A stretch of DNA of 32,456 bases from Cruorifilaria tuberocauda (lineage: Eukaryota; Nematoda; Chromadorea; Rhabditida; Onchocercidae), in assembly GCA_013365365.1 (NCBI GenBank), contig JABVXU010000603.1, forward strand, positions 1 to 32,456, read 5' to 3'. Positions 10,566-21,408 of this stretch are shown one piece after another. The position numbers were made by a program, and so were the translations under genes. Each line of letters starts with the position of its first letter. Within the stretch, counting starts at the first letter, position 1. The notes beneath the pieces are model-generated. The model was not told where the DNA came from, searched no databases, and saw only the letters and a list, made by a program, of their open reading frames with translations.

Positions 10566-10602
10566 CTCTTTCTCTCTCTCGCTCTCTCTCTCTTTCCCTC
10601 TC
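10566..10602. repeat. (CT)n microsatellite
   Basis: CT units interrupted once by CG; the last of the CT cluster. Confidence 0.93.
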
Positions 10603-11950
10603 GTCAATCTCAATCGAATCATCTCATCCGTCCTCTTATCATCTGTTATACAATAAATAACAATCGTTGACCTTATTCTTTCATCACCAATTGACCCCAT
10701 CCAAAAATTTATGATTAAACGAACACTTGAATGTTTGTCTTACAATTATATGATACTTAATTGTTTTCTTTTCACTCTAATCTAATTATAATTCCATGAG
10801 ACATCTGATAAGTGATATGATATAAAAAAAATTCTTTAGAGTTAATTGATTACTCATATGACATTCACATGAGCAGAAGTTTAAATAAGTTCAGAAAACA
10901 CGTTTTGTTCCAAATAATCTGTCAGGTACAATTCATCAATTGAATTATTTTAGATTTGGAAAAAATTTAAAACGTAATAGAATTTAAACATAGCAAAATC
11001 AAATTAAAATGCAAAAACTAAATCTGACAACTTTTAGCTTAATAAGTTATTTATTCCAGGAATACATATTCAATTATTTTAGGTATACAATATTTACTCT
11101 GATTGCTATTATTATCATTATGCTTATTATCAAAAAAAAAAAATTGAACTGAATAACCTGGACTTTAATTTACTTTATTAGCTAATTTAAATTAATTCTC
11201 GAATTAATTTCGTTTGAAATAATAATTAGATTAATGGACAATTTAATTTGATTATTTAAATATAAAAATTAAGACATATGAAAATCAAACAAAGTAATGA
11301 ATTGAGTGATATAAATGAAATTATTACTATTACCAAAATTTATTTTAATATTATTGACTTTTATTAAATGTGGAAAAGGAAGGAAAATAATTAATTAGCT
11401 ATAATTAATTAATTATTAAAATTATTTCTATTTCTATCTTTTTGATTTTATATGTGTTGCTTAATAAATCATTAAAATATTTGGATAATTATGAAATATT
11501 GATTTTTCTCAAATAGTAGAAGCTTTACCTATGATTTATTTATCATATTTATGCTGTGGAAAGTTATGATAACGTATCAAGCAAAAAAATTATTCGCAAT
11601 TTCATTATAATAAATTTATTGAAACGAAAAAGAAAAAGAGATAAGATAAAATGAATTATCATTTTTAATCAATTTAATAATTTTTAAAATGGAAAATTCA
11701 ATCTAATTAATTAATGAAAGATTTTATTTTAAAATCTTCTTCATTACATCAATTAAAATTTCGTTCTACTCATTTCATCGGATATTTATAGGCCAACGCA
11801 ATTATCGATGATTTATTAATCCTCATTTCAGTAATCGATAATATTAATCAATGATCATTATCAGTCTAACCAATGACAGATTGATAACAATAAAATATCT
11901 AACCAATCACAAAAATTCATTTAATAGTCTGAAATTTAAAGTACTGCTTT
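10603..11950. other. AT-rich stretch, no supported gene
   Basis: Unique AT-rich DNA with scattered TTAATTAA palindromes. No combination of splice sites and extended open frame was found. Confidence 0.5.
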
Positions 11951-12245
11951 TAATTACTCGAAATACTGAATTACTGGAATTCATATTTAAGTAATCCTAA
12001 ATCTTAATACTTATCATAATTTATTATTTCAAACTAATTACTTCAAATTCTTCTTTATCTTTAAAAAAAAGATTTTGTTAATTTGTCAAAATATAAATGT
12101 AAAATACTCGATTACTTAGATTCTCCACATATCAAATTTTATATTTAAGTAATCCTAAATCTTGGTACTTTATAATAATTTATTATTTGAAATTATTCAT
12201 AATTCTTAATTCTTAATTTAAAAAATTTGTCAAAGTATAATGAAT
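11951..12245. repeat. Diverged tandem duplication, about 158-bp period
   Basis: ATATTTAAGTAATCCTAAAT occurs at 11983 and again at 12141, followed in both copies by a CTT-TACTTaTAATAATTTATTATTT-like block and an AATTTGTCAAAgTATAA block. The copies differ by many substitutions and small gaps. Confidence 0.85.
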
Positions 12246-13332
12246 ATAATTCAATAATTTCAGGTTATAGTTTTGCTTACATTCAAAAATACTTTAAGCA
12301 AAAGGAAACAAAAAAAAGAGAGAAAGAAACAGTTTTTTAGCTATTCGTCAATTTTTCATTCTGGAAGACAAAAAGACATCTCGTTTGTTCCAATTTCAGA
12401 ATATTCAATTCGAGAATTTCGAGACTTTCCTTTCTTTTCCTTCCATTGCATTGTCTTAGCGAAGGAAAAAAAATTTTTCAATTTTTTAAAATAATAATTT
12501 GTTCGGTTGTTAGACAAATTTCTTCAAACATTTATTTTTCGTTAAAAATAAAACATTTTTTGCTTTTAAAACTTACATTTTGCCCTTTTAATCAATCGTA
12601 GGAAATTTTCAAATTGAGGAGTTTCTTGTACTAAAATTTAGCTATTTTTTGTTTTTGAGATTTTTTTTTTTCATTTCTTCAAAGTTTCTTCTCAAAGTTT
12701 AAAATTCTTTCGTTGCCAAGTTTTTTAAAATATTTTTTTAAAAAAAAGTGGAATGAATTGAGAGGAGAAATATAGCGTTTGGTTTTTTTTCTTAAAAGTT
12801 AACTTTTTTTGCACTTTAATTTAAATAAAATTTTAATTTAATTTTCAAGTTTCGTTTTGAATTCTATAATTGTAAATCGTAAATGAAAGTATTCTAGAAT
12901 TCTTGATGAATTGAAGTAATCAGTTACTTTATTTCCATTCTGCAATTTAATTATTCAGTTCTCGAAAAATTCTACTTACTTTTGTTACTCTTCGAGAATA
13001 CTTTACTACAATTGGAATAGTACTAAGAATAGAAGAATAATAAATATTTCATTTCATTTATTATTTATAATAATTCATTAAAGCATATTTAAAATATCAA
13101 TGAAGAAAACATTTCTAATTTTACGTATGAAATTTCATTTGCATTTCATTAATTAATTAATTGTTAATAATTTGCATTTTCAATATGCTAGTAATGAATA
13201 ATATTTTCCTCCCCGATCCAAAAATTCAAATTTAAACTATTAACAAAAGCGATCAATAAAATTCAATCGATCGATCAATCATTGTTGGCAAAATTGATGA
13301 TGAAAATAATTTCGCCTGGAAATTTCCATCAA
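12246..13332. other. AT-rich stretch, no supported gene
   Basis: A TTTCAG acceptor-like site ends at 12263 and precedes about 25 open codons closing at 12340, and an overlapping 73-codon Met-initiated frame runs from 12273 to 12494. Both are biased to Lys, Phe and Ser and are within chance expectation. GATCGATCGATCA near 13268 is a short palindromic word. Confidence 0.45.
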
Positions 13333-13427
13333 TTTTCACATTCAATTTCCGCCTATTTCATTTATCCATCGAAATGCTTATCAATGTTTTGAGAAGCATT
13401 TTTTATTGCTTAATATCTTCTAGCTTA
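13333..13427 (+). repeat. 95-bp dispersed repeat, inverted copy 2
   Basis: Same element as 5127-5221 but in the opposite orientation, with one difference in 95 bases. The shared part starts TTTTCACATTCAATTTCCGC and ends near TCTTCTAGCTTA. In AT-rich DNA where neighbouring duplications have diverged strongly, this near-identity points to recent copying or to constraint. Confidence 0.9.
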
Positions 13428-13460
13428 CATTTACACTTTCATCTCTTCTCATTACTTTGT

Positions 13461-13650
13461 AGCTGTAATTATAATTACTAATCATAATAATAAAACTGTG
13501 ATTGTTAATTAAATAATGTCAAAATAATAGCTGCAATATTTAGATAAAACTTAGAAACTGTAATCATGATTAATTAGTAATTGTTAATCGTAATAATAAA
13601 ATTATAACTGTTAAATAAATAATAGTGGAATAATAACTGAAATAATAAAG
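13461..13650. repeat. Diverged tandem duplication, about 95-bp period
   Basis: A block GCTGTAATtATaATTAcTAAT...AATAATAAAAcTgTgAcTGTTAAtTAAATAAT at about 13461 recurs at about 13557 with several changes and small gaps. Confidence 0.6.
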
Positions 13651-15597
13651 TCTGGAGGAATTAAAAAAAGCTTTAAAATATAAAATCAAGGAGACAATCG
13701 ATGAAACTTTCCGTTCATTTCTCATTGCATTTCAAGAAAGAAAGGAGAATTTCATTTAAAAACAAAACAAATTAAAACTAAACATTCTATGTTTTCCTAT
13801 TCATATTGCTTTTGTAAGCAAAGAAAAAATCGCTTCTTTTATTTTCAACAAATTTCATTTTGTTTTTCGTTTAATTTTCTGTTTAAATAGCGGGAAAGGA
13901 TTGAAAACAGGAATATAACCGGAGAAATGAAAGTTGAGTGGGCTAAAGCTCATGTATCAAATGGATTAGAAATTGAAATTTTTGATATAGTTGCGACATT
14001 TGCGCCATATCAATATATATAAGTTTCCTTTTTTATCATATCAAAATTTTGCTAAATTATTGATTTAGGAAAAGTAATTCATAAATGTTTGAATATAAAA
14101 TTTCCGCTTTTTTTTTCATGAAATTCCAAAATTGGAAGTAAACTTTCCCTAAAAAAACAAATTATCAAAACTTTTTTAATATACTATAAAATAAATTATA
14201 ATAAAAAAAATGTTAAATACGTAAAATTACAAAATACAATTATGAAATAATTATAAACTATTAAATAAATTCATTTTATTTCAGTTATTCAAAATCTAAT
14301 TCATAAATTAATAATGAAATTTCCCTCAAATTTAAACAACAAAAAGAAACTTCAATTTTAAATTTTCTGTAAAATTTTTGCAAACAATAAACATGTCAAT
14401 ACTTAATAAATAATCAATAATCAATAATCATTAAACAACAATATCATATCTTTTCATTTAACTTTCCACAAGATATTATCAATTTGATCGATTTTAAAGT
14501 CAAAAAAAGTAACTGACAAATTCATAAATCACTCTTTGCAACATCTTTCATCAGATATTGCAGCAGCGAGAAAAAAAAAAGGAAGAAAAGAAGTTTGCTT
14601 CCTTTTTATTTGAAATTTTTAAATAAAAAAAATTTACGGGGAGATTTTCCAATTACACAAATTGATCTTTACGTTATTTGTTTAATTAGATTTGGGTTTT
14701 TTAGTTCATTTCAAATATTTACCTGTGATTTAAATGAATTTGAGATTTTTTGTTTTTCGTTTCTATTCTTTTGGTATTGCATATCAGTGGAAGATTTTTT
14801 CAGAATTTATGTTTAATAGAATTGGAATTCTTAAGGTTAATTTTTTTTTTATTATAAAATTATTAATCTTGATATAAATCTTAATATCTTAGTATTCATA
14901 CAACGTATTCTTATTTATTTACTTATTTATTATTATATATGTTTGTTTATTTTATAGTCTAGAATTTAAAAAAAAAATAAACGTTGAAAAAATGAGAAAT
15001 CATTAGATTTAATTGAATTTAACATTATGTAATAAATATATAAATTTATAATGACGATAATTAATTATAATAATTATAACAAACATTTTATAACAAACAA
15101 AAAAAATTGTCAAAATTTAAAAGGAAATTATCTAAAATACAATAAAGTCATGCTTTAATTATTTAAAATCTTATTTAAATTCATTTCAAACTTTTAAAAT
15201 AAGCATTTAATCATTTAGAAGAGTCGATAATGGTGGTTGTGATAATTGAAATTGAATTTTTATCCATGAGTGGTGCTAGATAAGGAAAACTATTAAACGT
15301 TTTTTGAAAATAATTAAATATGTAAGGAAAAGAAGAACAGAAGAAATAATTTTAATTTTTAATCATGATAAGAATAAGTATTTCTAAAATTTTACGATCA
15401 TTTGATACTTTAAATCAGGTTTATTTATAGTTTCATTTTATATTGAGAATAATTTTAATAACATTACATAGTTATTCGTTGTCTGATTTGATATTATCAA
15501 ATTAATTTTGAATAAATTTCGTTCAAAAGTCGAAATCATTCTAAAATATTCCTTAAATTCTTTACATTTTCTTATTAAAAATTACTAAAAACATTAA
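13651..15597. other. AT-rich stretch, possible isolated exon
   Basis: At 13891-14022 (plus) an acceptor-like TTTAAATAG precedes 43 open codons ending in TAA; the frame has a mixed composition (for example MKVEWAKAHVSNGLEIEIFD). No upstream partner exon was found, and a shorter minus-strand Met frame overlaps it. The 73-codon plus frame at 14595-14816 is Phe-rich and not supported. The rest is AT-rich filler. Confidence 0.35.
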
Positions 15598-15680
15598 TTA
15601 CTTGCTTATTAATTAGTAAAAACAAAGCAAACTGGTAAAGACACTAAATACTTACTTACCAATTAGTAAAAACAAAGTAA
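15598..15680. repeat. 50-bp tandem repeat, about 1.6 copies
   Basis: AATTAGTAAAAACAAAG occurs at 15611 and 15661, in each case preceded by a TACTTgCTTa-like block. Confidence 0.8.
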
Positions 15681-16046
15681 AAAAAGTAGAAAACTTTAAA
15701 AAGCAAACAGAAAAGTATTTTAAAACAACAAATAAAATATTTCATTTCATTTGTCAGCGCAAGGAAAAATAGGAAAGCCATTGATAATTTTTAACAAATG
15801 TATAAATTGAAACTTTCCATAATTTGTTTTCTCTCTTTCTCACTTTAAAAAAAACAAAAAGGCAAAAGTCATAAATGTATTGAAATAATTACAATTAATA
15901 TTAATTAATTAAGTAATACAAATATCGGTAATTTAATTTTATAAGAAAATATTTATTTTAACAATTAATTTTTTTTAGACATATTTTTTTACCATTTATA
16001 ATTTTTCAGTATACATGAAAATTTTAACAAAGATGAATTTAACTTC
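15681..16046. other. AT-rich spacer
   Basis: A TTTTTCAG at 16002-16009 lies five bases before an ATG (16015) and a 39-codon frame, but that frame runs straight into the GA repeat and reads Arg-Glu repeats, so it is not called. Confidence 0.45.
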
Positions 16047-16116
16047 TGAGAGAGAGGAAAGAGAGAGGGAAAGGGAGAGAGGGAGAGAGAGGAAATACAG
16101 AGAGAAAAAGAAAAGT
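16047..16116. repeat. (GA)n purine tract
   Basis: GAGA-rich purine tract on the plus strand, interrupted once by TAC near 16096. It has the opposite strand polarity to the CT cluster at 9-10.6 kb. Confidence 0.9.
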
Positions 16117-16203
16117 AATGTCCATTCCGATTAATTTAAATGAATTCCACAAATAATTTCCTGTCCATAACTCAATGGATCGAAGCGGAACACACAATCT
16201 ATA

Positions 16204-16345
16204 TTATATACACACCTGTCTGTGTGTGTGTGTGTGTGTGTACCTGTCCGTCTCTGTCTGTGTGTACATACCTGTCTGTCTCTGTCTGTGTATATACCTG
16301 TCTGTCTCTATGTGTATGTGTATATGCAGGTATATAAATGTATAT
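16204..16345. repeat. (TG)n block with a 27-29 bp minisatellite
   Basis: An uninterrupted (TG)n run near 16220-16241 is followed by units starting ACCTGTC(C/T)GTCTCT at 16242, 16270 and 16297, with a partial unit at 16214. Frames read from it give only Cys/Val/Ser repeats. Confidence 0.9.
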
Positions 16346-17340
16346 ATGTGTGTATTACCTTTGTTCCTCGAAAAATTTTCAATTCTCTTTCAAAATTCAA
16401 TTTAATTGAGAACATTGATGTCTGGAATTAATTACTAATTTTGAACAGTCCCTTGACATTCATTACCTATCATTGATATGATATCAAATATCATCCTGAT
16501 ATGATAATATTTCTTCAATGAGATCTGAGTAAGTAAATAAACAGGATAATTAATTTAAATATTATCAAATCATAAATTCAACTTTATTTATCGTAATAGT
16601 GCAAATGAGATGGACTGTTTCTATCGGTTAGCTATTTAAACAACTGTAATTGGATCGGATAACTATCAAATGGTCACATATTTAGCTTTTCAGAATAAAT
16701 GTTTAGTCATTTATTTAAATCATTAACTCTTCCTGCTAACGTTATCTGTGCATTCATAAAAAATAATTTGAAGAAATTATCGGCGAAACATAAATCAATT
16801 CGGTAAAAAATAGCAAAGATAATTAATTAATTAACAAATTAATGATAGTTTGTAATTCTCATCCCTTTAAGACGATCTGTTCGTCCTCCAGGAACCTTTT
16901 TTCCACCATATCGTCGGATCGATCGACATTTGAAATCACAACAAGATCATCAATCTCTTCCAATCTCTCTTATCACCACCACTTCTTCCAGTCTTCCCTT
17001 TTTCTCCTTGCCCTATCCCGTATCACTTACCCGTTTCCTGTTTTCCGTCTTTCTTCCGGCAAAAAAAAAATATTAGACAAAACGTGGAATGGAAGAAAGT
17101 TTGCCATTTTCTATCATTTAATTTGCTATTAACGAATGACAATTTTCTTCCTTTCTTTTTTTCTTTAAATAATTTCTATAAAAAAAGGAAGAATTAAAAT
17201 TATTGATTAACAAAGTAATCAATAAGCTGCGAAGTTAAAAAGTAAACAATATGAAATGGAATAAGAATAAAACCATTCAAGGAAAAAATTTCTCGAACAC
17301 AATAAACGGAAAAAAATTTAAATAGAAAATTTCTTTCTCC
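16346..17340. other. Mixed stretch, no supported gene
   Basis: AT-rich except for 16855-17060, which is GC-richer and pyrimidine-rich on the plus strand. A 96-codon plus frame (16842-17132) crosses this patch, but it is dominated by Ser, Phe, Leu and Arg. On the minus strand the same patch has a consensus-like donor (AACGG/GTAAGT, GT at about 17032), without a definable exon before it. Confidence 0.4.
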
Positions 17341-17455
17341 GTGTATGTGTGTGCATGTGTGTGTGCGTGTGCACCTGTCTGTGTGTACTTCTCTTGACTG
17401 TCTGTGTATGCTTATTGTATGTATGTGTATGTTTATTGTATACATGTGTGTATGT

Positions 17456-17490
<35 letters not shown>

Positions 17491-17496
17491 CATACA
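17341..17496. repeat. (TG)n block with TATG variants
   Basis: About 155 bases of TG units with TA and TC variants; the longest perfect run is near 17463-17487. It lies about 1 kb from the other TG block and has the same strand polarity. Confidence 0.95.
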
Positions 17497-17556
17497 TCAG
17501 TGCTGTTGCTACTTTTATTGAATGTAGTACGTTTGCGACTTTTCTTTTTCTCCCGA

Positions 17557-17874
17557 ATGGCGGGGGAAGGACGGGGAGTGAGTGATAAAGAGAAGAAAGA
17601 ATGCCTCTTCTGCTTTTCGAGAAAGAAAGAGAAAAGAACGATGGATGATTTGATAACAACGATTGAATTTGATGAAAAAGGGAAAGAGAGAAAATGTATA
17701 TGTAGGAGAAGAAAAAATGAAGAGAGAGAGAGAGAGAGAGAGGGGAGGAGAAAAAGAGGAAAGAGAAGTATGATAATAGTCATCTTTGAAATGATATCAA
17801 AATTACCAGATGTACGGGACACTTTTTACTTCCATTTGTTCAAAGAAATAAGAAAAGAAGCTATTATCGATTGA
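17557..17874 (+). CDS. Possible small highly charged protein (weak)
   Basis: I do not recognise this frame. It begins with an ATG in a CCGAATGG context at the end of a pyrimidine stretch and runs 105 codons to a TGA. The frame is open further upstream through the TG repeat, so the start is a guess. The N-terminal 50 residues are mixed and include MAGEGRGVSDKEKKECLFCF; residues about 53-75 are an Arg/Glu run produced by the (GA)n tract at 17720-17742; the last 30 residues (for example MISKLPDVRDTFYFHLFKEI) are again mixed. The segment is GC-richer than its surroundings. There are no splice sites or domains to support it, and an overlapping minus-strand frame of similar length exists. Confidence 0.15.
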   Translation: MAGEGRGVSDKEKKECLFCFSRKKEKRTMDDLITTIEFDEKGKERKCICRRRKNEEREREREGRRKRGKRSMIIVIFEMISKLPDVRDTFYFHLFKEIRKEAIID

Positions 17875-17911
17875 ATTAATTAATTAATTAACAATTAATT
17901 AATTAATTAAA
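17874..17911. repeat. TTAA palindromic repeat
   Basis: Two arrays of AATT/TTAA units separated by a single C make an almost perfect 38-bp palindrome. Confidence 0.85.
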
Positions 17912-18070
17912 TCCCCCAAAAGAAAAATAAATAAAACTGAAATGAAGAAATAACTCAATTGAGGGAAATCGATAATGGCATGTTTACTTTTATACTTCCT
18001 GTCCTCCCACCCCTTATTACCTGACCGTTCTCATCATGAAATATGAAATGATTTAGAATTGATGATAGGA

Positions 18071-18093
18071 TGAAGGTCACAGGGTGAAGGTCA
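18071..18093 (+). promoter_or_regulatory. Paired TGAAGGTCA sites
   Basis: TGAAGGTCA occurs at 18071-18079 and 18085-18093, in direct repeat with starts 14 bases apart. AGGTCA with a 5-prime extension is the type of monomer site used by NR5A/FTZ-F1-class and related nuclear receptors. No gene start is close by, so a role is only a suggestion. Confidence 0.3.
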
Positions 18094-19808
18094 AGTCAAG
18101 ATTTTAAAATATTACTGAATGAAAAGCGCTTTTGTCATCAATTTCCTTCCTCAAAATGACTTACGTCTGTAGTGGATGAATTCATGAAGAAATTTGCCGT
18201 ATTGATAAGCGACAAAAAAGCTATCAATACTTTAAAATGATCTTTGTTCCTTTTTTCATCTCGGAAAGTACACCTGAAAAAAATGGCTTCTTTTTTTCGT
18301 TTCTCATATTTGTGGATTATTTTTCGGTCAATTTAATCGATTAGCTAAATTGTTGACGAACTCATCGAATTCGTAATTAAATTACTAATTGAATTAGTAA
18401 TTAAATTCGTAATTAAATTTTGTAATTAAAATGCTAATTTACAGATATTTTTGTTTGAAAGGAAAAGCTTTCAAATTAGCATTTAGAAGCTATTGTAAAA
18501 GTTTCATCATTAGAATCTTATCATTACTCTTATCATCTTATCATTATCATTATAATCATTGTAAGATTATCATGATAATTTGGCAATAAATTAAAAAAAA
18601 AACGATAGAATGATAAGTATATAGGAATGATGATAAGGAAGATGATGATAAGATGGCGTAGAGAGAAATATTGAAATTTCATTAAAATAGTTAACTCAAA
18701 AAAAATGATAAGAATTATCATCAAACATTAACACATAGTTAAAATATTGAAAATTTTTGCAAATTTTTGAATAAATTAAAATTACATTTTATCATTCCAT
18801 CTTACGATGTTTATATTATACAACTGATAAGCTATCATAGTGATAATGATCATAAAATACAGTAATGCATGTGATAAAAAATATGATAGTATTTCATTAA
18901 GCAATTAATATTTCCAATAGAAATTTTATGCTGCAAAATGAAATATTTTCAATGTATGAAAGAAATTTTGACTAAGAGGTATTTGCAAAAGGTAAAAAAG
19001 GTAAAGTAAAGTAAAAGTAAAAATTAAAAGAGAATTTTTAAACTTTAATTAATTTTTAAAAAACAGAAAACAATGAAAAGACAATTAATTGTCGTCAAAT
19101 AACAAGTAATTTTTTCTCTTTCCTTACTTAACGTATGCTTTGAAACTAAAGAATTATTTCTAAACTTACTTTTGATAAAGCATTACTTCAAAACTTGTTT
19201 TTGATAACTTTAGCAAAAATTTCTGAAATAATTAAACGCCCAGAGGCAATTTTAAATCTTCACAATTGATGCAATAGTGAAATTATTTTTTATCACTGGT
19301 TAATTAGCTTATTCATTTCCTAAATTATCTAACATAATTACTGATACTAATCAAAGTAAAGTGTTGGAATGCAAGGGAAAAAATCAAACTAAAAAAAGAA
19401 ACTTATTACTAAAACCATTATAATTTAGATTTTAACAGAAAGATATTCTTTTATTGATACAAAAAAAAACTTTATGTTTAAGAAAGAAATTCAATTTAAA
19501 ATTTTGAAAAGGAAAAGCAAAAACTAATTTTACAGAACCGAAAAATTGATCAATTGAATTGATGAATGTTTAATAAAATTTTCTTCCAAATGTTTCAAAC
19601 GATACTTCAAATGATAATATCTAAATAAAAATAATTTTTGTTACGTAACGTGACACAACGTGGAATCGAATTGAAATATTTCACAAATTTAACTTCCGTT
19701 AACTTAACTTAAGCAATTATCAATCTATCTTTCATTCATCAGCGGATACATGTTGTTAATAATCATGGAAGGAAATTTAACAAATCTAACAAATTTTTTT
19801 CCATTATC
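18094..19808. other. AT-rich stretch, no supported gene
   Basis: Contains an imperfect AATTACTAATT palindrome near 18381-18405 and a TTATCATT/TGATAA-rich patch at 18515-18720 that could present many GATA-factor words but is also expected from base composition. No exon is visible. Confidence 0.5.
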
Positions 19809-19865
19809 ATTTTATGCTATCATTAATTGCTACAATATTAGTGATTAATAATGATAGCATAAAAT
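19809..19865. other. Hairpin with 16-bp perfect stem
   Basis: The left arm 19809-19824 (ATTTTATGCTATCATT) is exactly complementary to 19850-19865. The pairing can continue inward (TTAAT with ATTAA) with a small bulge, leaving a loop of about 16-20 bases. It could be a foldback element or simply a palindrome. Confidence 0.8.
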
Positions 19866-21061
19866 TTTTATAATAAATTTTCAACTGCTAATTAATGAAC
19901 GACAGTAAATGTAGCAGTAAAATGATTAATGATAAGTATTATCTCAATCATTTTTACAAATATAGCGAATAAATTCATGGAATAAAAAACAAATTTTATG
20001 AAAGTAACTTATGCAAATGCAATTTACCTTGATTATATTCAAATTTATCATTTATAACTTTTTTTTTAAACATTTGAATTACATTTGAATTCCATTTTAC
20101 CAAGTAAATAATTATTATAATTAAAATTATAAAATCAATCTGATGGAAAAATGATTGATGAAAGAATGAATTTATCATTCTTTCATAGTTTCTTTTCCAA
20201 ACACGTTTTGCAAATCATAATTACAAATCATACATAATTCAAATACTTCGTAGCTTCTTCGTCAACACAAAAGAAATAACTATCGATCGATTCGGGGAAG
20301 CGGGGAGGATGAGATGATGGAAAATGCAATATAGCAATAATAAGTTCTGATAATATCATGAAATAATCACTATGTGTGATACATCTTGGCGTATAATGCT
20401 ATAAATTATCAAACAATAATTAGTGAATTAATTAATTAATTAAATCAATGCATGAGCTTTAAACAATTATCATTCATTTCCAAATTTAGCATTTCCTCTT
20501 TTTTTTGTTTAGTTAAAAAGAAACAATTTCTTTTAGAAAGCAAAAAAAATACGGAAAGAAATTTGGGTTTAAAATATTTTTCAAATATTTGATCTTTGAT
20601 CAATATTTGTTAAGCATAGATTTGAAGTTTTTTGAATGGAAAAAAAGTTGGAAAAAGGAATATTATTAAAGTTAGTAATGATTTTCGAATCTATATTACT
20701 GAGAAATTTATCAAATTACTCAATTATTTTAATGAAATTTCTATGAAATATTAAAATTTGATCAAATATTTACCATCGTTCATTCACAATTAGTTATATT
20801 ATAGCTTTCAAATTTACTTAAATTCTTAGCATTTCACGTAATTGCGTGAATATTTTTATTGATTGATAAAATTCGATTGATGGATAATTTGTCACATTGT
20901 GATATATTTTACTCTTTCTTTGTTACAATTTCAACCATCTAATTATTAAATGTAAGTAATTGTTAAGTTATAATTGACAAATAATTTAATTAATCATTGT
21001 GATCCAACTAATACTGTAAGTAATTATCATAACTAATTGTAAGTAAATAACAATGTAAGTA
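19866..21061. other. AT-rich stretch, no supported gene
   Basis: Unique AT-rich DNA with one small CG-containing patch near 20281-20310. Near 20940-21060 TGTAAGTAATT recurs several times, which gives donor-like GTAAGT words without exons. Confidence 0.5.
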
Positions 21062-21125
21062 ATTATTTAGGTAATGTAATTACAAATAAGTATTATACTT
21101 ATAGTAATTACATTGCCTAAATAAT
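21062..21125. other. Long near-perfect hairpin, 64 nt
   Basis: Arms 21062-21083 and 21104-21125 pair over 22 bases, with a single T opposite G that would be a G-U wobble in RNA. Beyond a small bulge, ATAAGTAT and ATACTTAT (21086-21102) pair again around one base. The whole segment is therefore one rod-like stem of about 30 pairs. Length and shape are compatible with a small-RNA precursor or a foldback element; no transcript evidence is available. Confidence 0.85.
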
Positions 21126-21223
21126 CTCGCAAAGATAGTAATTATTTTTATTAAGATAATCGAAAAAATATTATCCAACCGATAATCATGGTATTTTCTA
21201 ATTTTATATTTCCCATGGAACTT

Positions 21224-21340
21224 TTAGTATCGTCGTCGCTTTCGCATTCCGTATCGGTGGAATCGGAATTTGAACTTTGGATTCTGATTTAATGTATTCC
21301 ATTTTTCAATTCTTATATTTGGTACTTGAATTCCATCAGT
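21224..21340 (-). CDS. Possible Arg-rich terminal exon or fragment (weak)
   Basis: Thirty-eight open codons end in TAA at 21224-21226, preceded in frame by a stop at about 21341. The frame has no Met start and ends in a basic tail (RFHRYGMRKRRRY). I do not recognise it. The DNA around it is a diverged duplicate of the end of the neighbouring 21409-21648 frame: both share ATTAAAtTCAGA-like and ATCATG-containing blocks, and this copy carries about 66 extra bases in which the Arg-rich codons lie. It may be a decayed exon. Confidence 0.2.
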   Translation of the reverse strand, partial: TDGIQVPNIRIEKWNTLNQNPKFKFRFHRYGMRKRRRY

Positions 21341-21408
21341 TTAAGATTCGCTCTTCGCCTTATTAAGATTTAAATTTTGTGTTGAATATGCTGACATCCA
21401 ACTGATAA

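Noticed and set aside
12264..12340. 25 open codons behind TTTCAG on the plus strand
   Set aside because: TTTCAG words are frequent here and the run is short and Lys-rich, so chance is sufficient.
14595..14816. 73-codon plus frame
   Set aside because: It is Phe- and Ile-rich in very AT-rich DNA, has no splice or homology support, and its length is expected by chance.
16140..16431. Cys/Val/Leu-rich plus frames of 65-76 codons
   Set aside because: They read through the (TG)n block, so the Cys-Val repeats are microsatellite translation.
17200..17659. Thr-His-rich minus frames of 97 and 113 codons
   Set aside because: They translate the (CA)n strand of the TG block.
18533..18724. 63-codon minus frame rich in Ile and Met
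   Set aside because: It is a reading of the TTATCATT-rich patch.
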